Below, in pieces: positions 6,054 through 10,807 of a stretch of DNA of 10,807 bases (within the stretch, counting starts at the first letter, position 1; each line of letters opens with the position of its first letter). The notes under the pieces are model-generated. The model was not told the origin of the DNA, did no database searches, and saw only the letters and a list, made by a program, of their open reading frames with translations. Both the position numbers and the translations under genes were made by a program. The DNA comes from Flemingiibacterium sp045578725. Its GTDB lineage: Bacteria > Bacillota > Clostridia > Oscillospirales > CAG-272. The stretch is from contig JAZNKS010000078.1 of the NCBI GenBank assembly GCA_045578725.1, positions 1 to 10,807 on the forward strand. Direction: 5' to 3'.

Positions 6054-6100
6054 ATAACGGTGCGTGATGCCGAAGATCACGGGAAAGGTAGGTCAGAGCG

Positions 6101-7846
6101 ATGGCTTTTGATGCGGGAATGGTTTCCGCCATTGTACACGAACTGAACGAACGGATTCTGGATGCGCGGGTGGAAAAGGTGACCCAGCCCGAGAGGGATG
6201 AGCTGGTGCTCCTGCTTCATGCGGGGCGGGAAAATCTGCGGCTGGTGCTGTCGGCCGGATCCAACAATCCCCGGTTTCATATTACATCGGCGGTCAAGGA
6301 GAATCCGCCGGCGGCTCCGATGTTCTGTATGCTGCTGCGCAAGCATCTGACCGGTGCCAGACTGATCGGCGTGACCCAGCTCGGCTTTGAGCGGGCGGTG
6401 GAATTCGCCTTCGACGGCTTTGATGAGATGGGCTATAAGTCCAAAAAGTATCTCATTGCCGAAACGATGGGCAAATACAGCAATATCATCTTCCTGAACG
6501 AGGAGAAAAAGGTGGTCAGCGCTCTGCGGATCATTGACCTTGCCTCCTCCTTCCGGCAGATTTTGCCCGGCTTTCCTTACGAATTGCCGCCGGAGCAGAA
6601 AAAGCGGAATCCGCTGATGACGGATGCGGAGGGCTTCCGGGCAGCGCTGGCCGAAGCGGGAGATGTCACGGCAGAGAAATTCCTGCTCGGCGGCTTTTAC
6701 GGCTTTTCCTCGCTGACGATCCGCGAGATTGTCTGCCGCGCGGGTGCCGGGAGCCGATCGGTGCGTGACTGCGATGCCAAAGCGCTGGAAACGGCCTTTT
6801 TTACGGTCACAGGCTTGATCCGGGAAGGAAAATTTGAACCATGGCTTGTCTGCGATCTGAGCGGCAAGGCGATTGAATACAGCTTTTTTGAACCGCTGGA
6901 ATACGGTGCGCAGTATGAAATCCGGAGGGTTGAGAGCTTCGGCATTCTGCTGGACGAGTATTTCGGCCGGCGCGACCGCGCGGAGCGGATCAAGCAGCGG
7001 ACCTCCGATCTGTTCCGGATCCTGTCCAATGCCGAAACCCGTCTGCGGCGCAAGATCGAAATGCAGACCCGCGATCTGGAGGCCTGCGCGGATAAGGAGC
7101 AGTACAAGCTGTGGGGGGATCTGATCACGGCGAACATCTACCGCCTGCAGAGAGGGATGGAAAGCGCGGTCCTTGAGAACTATTACAGCGAGGAATGCGA
7201 GGCGGTCGAGATCCCGCTGGACAAGCGGCTGGCACCTCAGCAGAATGCCCAGCGTTACTATAAAAAATACGCCAAGGCCAAGACGGCTGAGGTGGAGCTG
7301 GCCCGGCAGATCAAGCTGGCGGAGGCGGAGCTGGAGTATATTTACACCGTATTCGATTCGCTGACGCGCGCCGAGGCCGAGAGCGATATCGCGGAGATCC
7401 GCGACGAACTGTACCGGTCCGGCTACGCTTCAAAGATGAAAAATTACACCGCCAAAAAGCTGTCCGCGCCCAAGCTGATGGAATTCCGTTCCACCGACGG
7501 CGCGCGGATTCTCTGCGGCAAGAATAACCATCAGAACGATTATCTGACAACCAAGGCCGCCGACAAGACCGATTACTGGTTCCATGTCAAGAATCAGCCC
7601 GGCTCCCATTGCGTGCTGATTACGGACGGCAAGGAGCCGACCGACCGGGATTTCACGGAGGCGGCGATGATTGCAGCCTATTATTCCAAGGCCTCGGAGG
7701 GAGTTCAGGTTCCGGTTGATTACACGCAGATCAAAAACGTCCGCAAGCCGGGCGGAGCCAAGCCGGGATTCGTGATCTACAACACCAACTATACCGCCTA
7801 TGTTACGCCCGATGAGCGTCATGTCCTGTCGCTCAAGGTCAAATAA
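6101..7846 (+). CDS. rqcH: RqcH (NFACT family), ribosome quality-control factor / Rqc2 homologue
   Basis: RqcH binds stalled 50S subunits carrying peptidyl-tRNA and directs C-terminal alanine tailing, which marks the stalled chain for degradation. The product has 581 residues (B. subtilis RqcH about 570). The NFACT-N part shows HELNERILDARVEKVTQPE (13-31) and MFCMLLRKHLTG (74-85). It is followed by the middle and coiled-coil region with LDKRLAPQQNAQRYYKKYAK (373-392), then the NFACT-R domain with ILCGKNNHQNDYLT (470-483), HVKNQPGSHCVL (495-506) and NVRKPGGAKPG (546-556). At the position of the conserved DR pair it has E97-R98. GGTAGG (6087-6092) precedes the ATG. No promoter is obvious in the 57 bases after the upstream terminator. 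Older annotations call the family fibronectin-binding protein A (FbpA). Confidence 0.95.
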   Translation: MAFDAGMVSAIVHELNERILDARVEKVTQPERDELVLLLHAGRENLRLVLSAGSNNPRFHITSAVKENPPAAPMFCMLLRKHLTGARLIGVTQLGFERAVEFAFDGFDEMGYKSKKYLIAETMGKYSNIIFLNEEKKVVSALRIIDLASSFRQILPGFPYELPPEQKKRNPLMTDAEGFRAALAEAGDVTAEKFLLGGFYGFSSLTIREIVCRAGAGSRSVRDCDAKALETAFFTVTGLIREGKFEPWLVCDLSGKAIEYSFFEPLEYGAQYEIRRVESFGILLDEYFGRRDRAERIKQRTSDLFRILSNAETRLRRKIEMQTRDLEACADKEQYKLWGDLITANIYRLQRGMESAVLENYYSEECEAVEIPLDKRLAPQQNAQRYYKKYAKAKTAEVELARQIKLAEAELEYIYTVFDSLTRAEAESDIAEIRDELYRSGYASKMKNYTAKKLSAPKLMEFRSTDGARILCGKNNHQNDYLTTKAADKTDYWFHVKNQPGSHCVLITDGKEPTDRDFTEAAMIAAYYSKASEGVQVPVDYTQIKNVRKPGGAKPGFVIYNTNYTAYVTPDERHVLSLKVK

Positions 7847-7851
7847 TATAC

Positions 7852-7901
7852 AATATAGGAACAAAAACAAAAGCTTTCTATATTAAAAAGAAAATTTTTT
7901 T
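7852..7901 (+). terminator. Weak candidate terminator after rqcH
   Basis: AATATAGGAA (7852-7861) can pair with TTTCTATATT (7875-7884) with one GU pair, and a run of seven T follows at 7895-7901 after a short A-rich gap. The stem is almost all AT, and the gap between stem and T-run is about 10 bases, so this is only a candidate. It lies in the 152-base gap between rqcH and dprA, the most AT-rich part of the window. Confidence 0.3.
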
Positions 7902-7921
7902 CAAATAGTAATCCAAAACTC

Positions 7922-7950
7922 TTGCAATTTCTTTCCGTAAGAGGTATACT
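7922..7950 (+). promoter_or_regulatory. Sigma-A-type promoter for dprA-topA
   Basis: TTGCAA (7922-7927), 17-base spacer, TATACT (7945-7950). The start is expected near 7957, leaving a leader of about 42 bases before the dprA ATG. The -35 is the same hexamer as in the SRP RNA promoter. Confidence 0.75.
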
Positions 7951-7998
7951 ATTCTGTAAGATGATAAAATTAAGCCAAGGAAAGGATCGAATTCCGGT

Positions 7999-9345
7999 AT
8001 GACAGCAAAAAACAGCGGGATGAAAAATGCCCTCTACTGGATCTGGCTTGCCGCGATCTGCGGTGCGGGAAGCAATGAGCCGGCCTGTCTGCTGCGCGTC
8101 TTTGAAGACGCCAAAGCGATTTACGAGGCGGATAAGGAAGCCCTGATGCAGGTGCCCGACTGCAGCCAGACCGTTCTGAAAAAACTGCAGAATAAGGATC
8201 TCTCCCATGCCGAAGCGGTGTTGGAGCAATGCTTTATGGAGGGAATCCGGGTGATTCCCTGCGACAGCCCGATGTATCCGGAGCGCCTCCACGGCCTCTT
8301 CAATAAGCCGCTGGTTCTGTATGCACGCGGAAGTATCGAGAATCTGAACAGCCGGTTCTGCACCGGCGTGGTCGGAACCCGCAATATGACGCAATACGGC
8401 AAGATGGCCGCCTTCCGCATCGTACGCGAGCTTTGCGGATACGGTGCGATTATTATCAGCGGTGCGGCTTACGGCATCGACTCGGTGGCCAACAATACCG
8501 CGCTCTTCTTTGATACACCGACTGTTGCCGTTCTCGGCTCCGGTGTCAATGTGCCCTACCCGCACGATCATGCACCGATGCTCGATCAGATCGCACAGAA
8601 CGGTATGGTCATCAGCGAATTTGAGCCGAATACCGCTCCCTACGGGCGGAATTTCCCGATCCGCAACCGCATCATCAGCGGTCTTTCCGATGCCCTGCTG
8701 GTTGTCGAAGCCGATGAAACCAGCGGTGCGCTGATCACCGCCCGCAAGGCGGCCGATCAGAACCGGATGGTGTACGCCGTTCCCGGCAATATCGATCAGA
8801 AAGCCAGCGCCGGCACCAACCGGCTGCTCCGCGACGGTGCCCGTGTCTGCTGCGGTGCGAAGGATATCGTGGAGGATTTCGCGGATCTGTATAAGCTGGA
8901 GCCTCTGGATCATATTATCAAGAGCGAGAAATATATCCACTATGAGATGAACTACCGTATGCGGGAACGGCTCGGAAAGACGGTTGCACCCAACGGCCAG
9001 CCTGCCAATCCCATCGTCCGTCCCATTTCCTATGAGCGCAAAAAGGAGAACCGTCCGCCAAGGACGGAGGCTGTCAAAAAGGAAGCGCCCGCACCCGGAA
9101 AAGCGGATGTGAAACCGGTTGAGAGCAATCCGGTTTTAGAGCAGAAGAAGCGGGAACGGATCAATATGCTGGACGAGCTTCAGCGGCGTGTTCTGGATGC
9201 CATGCCATCCACCGAGGCCATCAGCCCCGATCTGATCGCGCGGACCGGAATTCCTGCCGGCGAGGTGCTGTCCAGCCTGACCATTCTTGAGATGTATTCG
9301 CTGGCAGAAGCCCTTCCGGGCGGTCTGTACCGCAAGTTAGTATAA
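7999..9345 (+). CDS. dprA: DNA-processing protein DprA (Smf family)
   Basis: DprA binds incoming single-stranded DNA during natural transformation and loads RecA. It is also widespread in species with no proven competence. The 448-residue product shows an N-terminal helical region (ALYWIWLAAICGAGS, 11-25) and the Rossmann-fold core with VVGTRNMTQYG (124-134), ISGAAYGIDSVAN (153-165), AVLGSGVNVPYP (177-188), FPIRNRIISGLSDALLVVEA (219-238), SGALITARKAADQ (242-254), and VPGNIDQKASAGTNRLLRDG (261-280). A charged linker (about 310-385) leads to a C-terminal winged-helix (DML1-like) region (about 387-448). The ATG at 7999 follows AAAGGA (7981-7986) at a long distance; an in-frame ATG at 8020 is an alternative start. 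topA follows 31 bases later, the common dprA-topA order of Firmicutes. Confidence 0.96.
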   Translation: MTAKNSGMKNALYWIWLAAICGAGSNEPACLLRVFEDAKAIYEADKEALMQVPDCSQTVLKKLQNKDLSHAEAVLEQCFMEGIRVIPCDSPMYPERLHGLFNKPLVLYARGSIENLNSRFCTGVVGTRNMTQYGKMAAFRIVRELCGYGAIIISGAAYGIDSVANNTALFFDTPTVAVLGSGVNVPYPHDHAPMLDQIAQNGMVISEFEPNTAPYGRNFPIRNRIISGLSDALLVVEADETSGALITARKAADQNRMVYAVPGNIDQKASAGTNRLLRDGARVCCGAKDIVEDFADLYKLEPLDHIIKSEKYIHYEMNYRMRERLGKTVAPNGQPANPIVRPISYERKKENRPPRTEAVKKEAPAPGKADVKPVESNPVLEQKKRERINMLDELQRRVLDAMPSTEAISPDLIARTGIPAGEVLSSLTILEMYSLAEALPGGLYRKLV

Positions 9346-9376
9346 TTTTCTATTCAGTAAGGAGAACTACCCACAG

Positions 9377-10807
9377 ATGTCAAATCTTGTTATCATGGAG
9401 TCCCCGCACAAGGCCGGTACGGTCAAGGGACATCTCGGATCCGGCTATAAGGTTGTTGCCTGCAACGGTCACATCCGCGATCTCCCCAAGAGCACGCTCG
9501 GCATTGATATCGAAAACGATTTTCAGGCAAAGTATATCAATATCCGCGGCAAGGGACAGCTGATCAAGGATCTGAAAAAAGAAGCAAAAAAAGCCGATAA
9601 AGTCTATTTCGCAACGGACCCTGACCGCGAGGGAGAGGCTATCGCATGGCATCTCAGCGCTGCGCTGGAGGTACCGCCCGAAAAGAGCCGCCGTGTTACC
9701 TTCAACGATATGACCAAGAAGACCGTCAAGGCCGGCATGAAGGCTCCGCGCGATATCGATATGGGCCTGGTCAATTCCCAGCAGGCGCGCCGGATTCTTG
9801 ACCGGATTGTCGGCTACAAGCTGAGTCCGTTCCTCTGGAAGACGATCAAGAGCGGTCTGTCCGCCGGCCGTGTACAGTCGGTGGCCACCCGCATCATCGT
9901 TGAGCGCGAGGAGGAAATCCGCGCCTTCCTGCCGGTGGAATACTGGACCATCGATGTCCTGTTGGAAAACAAGAATCACGGCAAAGTAAAGGCAAAATTC
10001 TGGGGCGATGCATCCGGAAAGATCGAGCTTCATAACGAATCCGATGCCATGAAGGTGGTTGCGGCTGTAGACGGCAGGGAATTCCTCGTCCGCTCGGTCA
10101 GGAAGGCCATCCGTGTCAAGAGCCCCGCTCCGCCCTTCACCACCTCGACCATGCAGCAGGAGGCATCCCGCCGGCTGGGCTTCCAGGCCCAGCGCACCAT
10201 GCGTGTGGCGCAGGAGCTGTACGAAGGTATCAATCTGGGCAGCGCCATGGGCGGTGTACAGGGTCTGATTACCTATATGCGTACCGACTCGCTCCGCATT
10301 GCCGATGAGGCAGCCGATGCGGCGAAGGCATATATTGTTGAAAAATACGGCGAGAATTTCTACCCGCCACAGCGCCGCATCTTCAAGACGAAGGCCGGTG
10401 CGCAGGATGCGCACGAGGCGATCCGTCCCGCCAATCCCGCCATCGAGCCGGATAAGGTGAAGAAGCTGCTCACCAGCGATCAGTACCGTCTGTACAAGCT
10501 GGTATGGGAGCGCTTTATGGCCAGCCAGATGGCATCGGCCGAGCTGGATACTGTCACCGCCGATCTGGAGGCCGGAGGCTATATCTTCCGTTCCAGCGGC
10601 TATACGATCAAGTTCCACGGCTATATGTCCCTGTATGAGGAAACCGAGGAGTATGTTGCTCCCAATGCGGCCGATGCGGATACGCCGGAAAAGAGCCTCA
10701 AGCTGCCGCGCCTTGAGGAGGGCGATCGTCTGAAGCACGATCTGACCGAGCCGAGCCAGCATTTCACCGAGCCGCCTCCGCGCTATAACGAGGCATCGCT
10801 TGTCAAA
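9377..10807 (+). CDS. topA: DNA topoisomerase I, 5' part (gene runs past the window end)
   Basis: Type IA topoisomerase that relaxes negative supercoils by cutting one strand through a tyrosine bond. The frame is open from the ATG at 9377 to the last base, 477 codons, with no stop; the C-terminal part and any zinc-ribbon domains lie outside. The Toprim domain shows the catalytic glutamate in IMESPHKAGTV (E8), NGHIRDLPKS (30-39), and ATDPDREGEAIAWH (79-92) with D81, D83 and E85. QQARRILDRIVGYKLSPFLW (135-154) and LSAGRVQSVATR (161-172) follow. The active-site block GLITYMRTDS places the tyrosine at 300 and its arginine partner at 302. QDAHEAIRP (343-351) is also family-typical. AAGGAG (9359-9364) is the likely ribosome binding site. 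A TATAAT at the dprA stop has no -35, so read-through from dprA is expected. Confidence 0.97.
   Translation, partial: MSNLVIMESPHKAGTVKGHLGSGYKVVACNGHIRDLPKSTLGIDIENDFQAKYINIRGKGQLIKDLKKEAKKADKVYFATDPDREGEAIAWHLSAALEVPPEKSRRVTFNDMTKKTVKAGMKAPRDIDMGLVNSQQARRILDRIVGYKLSPFLWKTIKSGLSAGRVQSVATRIIVEREEEIRAFLPVEYWTIDVLLENKNHGKVKAKFWGDASGKIELHNESDAMKVVAAVDGREFLVRSVRKAIRVKSPAPPFTTSTMQQEASRRLGFQAQRTMRVAQELYEGINLGSAMGGVQGLITYMRTDSLRIADEAADAAKAYIVEKYGENFYPPQRRIFKTKAGAQDAHEAIRPANPAIEPDKVKKLLTSDQYRLYKLVWERFMASQMASAELDTVTADLEAGGYIFRSSGYTIKFHGYMSLYEETEEYVAPNAADADTPEKSLKLPRLEEGDRLKHDLTEPSQHFTEPPPRYNEASLVK

Noticed and set aside
7819..8940. 373-codon open frame on the minus strand
   Set aside because: It is opposite dprA and the end of rqcH and crosses the dprA promoter. 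Its translation shows no recognisable motifs; shadow of dprA.
9341..9346. TATAAT overlapping the dprA stop, as a topA promoter
   Set aside because: No acceptable -35 hexamer lies 16-18 bases upstream, and the sequence is explained by the dprA end codons.
9380..10762. 460-codon open frame on the minus strand
   Set aside because: It is fully opposite topA, whose motifs on the plus strand are unmistakable. It arises from GC-rich codon structure, has no family-like content, and no ribosome binding site was evident.

Overview
The window looks like chromosomal housekeeping DNA from a Gram-positive anaerobe of the Clostridia (Bacillota), possibly a gut Oscillospirales-type organism. This rests on a long SRP RNA with an Alu domain directly upstream of dnaX-ybaB-recR (the arrangement of Bacillus subtilis scr-dnaX-yaaK-recR), strong AGGAGG-type ribosome binding sites, sigma-A-like promoters with 17-bp spacers, an RqcH-type NFACT protein, and GC-rich third codon positions. 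The genus cannot be read from the sequence. All genes run on the + strand.

Layout. Positions 3-146 hold the end of an unidentified membrane protein gene. An extended -10 promoter (186-214) drives the SRP RNA (about 261-538), which is wrapped in a 21-bp perfect helix. No terminator is visible after it, so transcription probably continues into dnaX (577-2166, TTG start), ybaB (2200-2547), recR (2553-3149) and a 104-codon ORF (3189-3503). That ORF looks like the two ends of a much larger protein joined in frame. A consensus promoter (3559-3587) then drives yceD/DUF177 and rpmF (ribosomal protein L32), closed by a strong terminator (4394-4446).

A separate two-gene unit follows. It has its own extended -10 promoter (4470-4498) and its own terminator (6017-6053). 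It encodes a membrane-anchored protein of uncertain function (4540-5331), perhaps a divergent erythromycin-esterase-like protein, and a GNAT-type acetyltransferase (5328-6008) that overlaps it by 4 bases. Next is rqcH (6101-7846), encoding the ribosome quality-control NFACT protein. A promoter (7922-7950) then serves dprA (7999-9345) and topA (9377 to beyond the window end).

Themes. The genes serve DNA replication and recombination (DnaX, RecR, YbaB, DprA, TopA), protein targeting (SRP RNA), and ribosome assembly and rescue (YceD, L32, RqcH). No mobile element, CRISPR array, tRNA or defence island is visible. I see no clear new system. The points most worth a second look are the spliced-looking ORF at 3189-3503, the two-gene unit at 4540-6008, and structural details of the SRP RNA.
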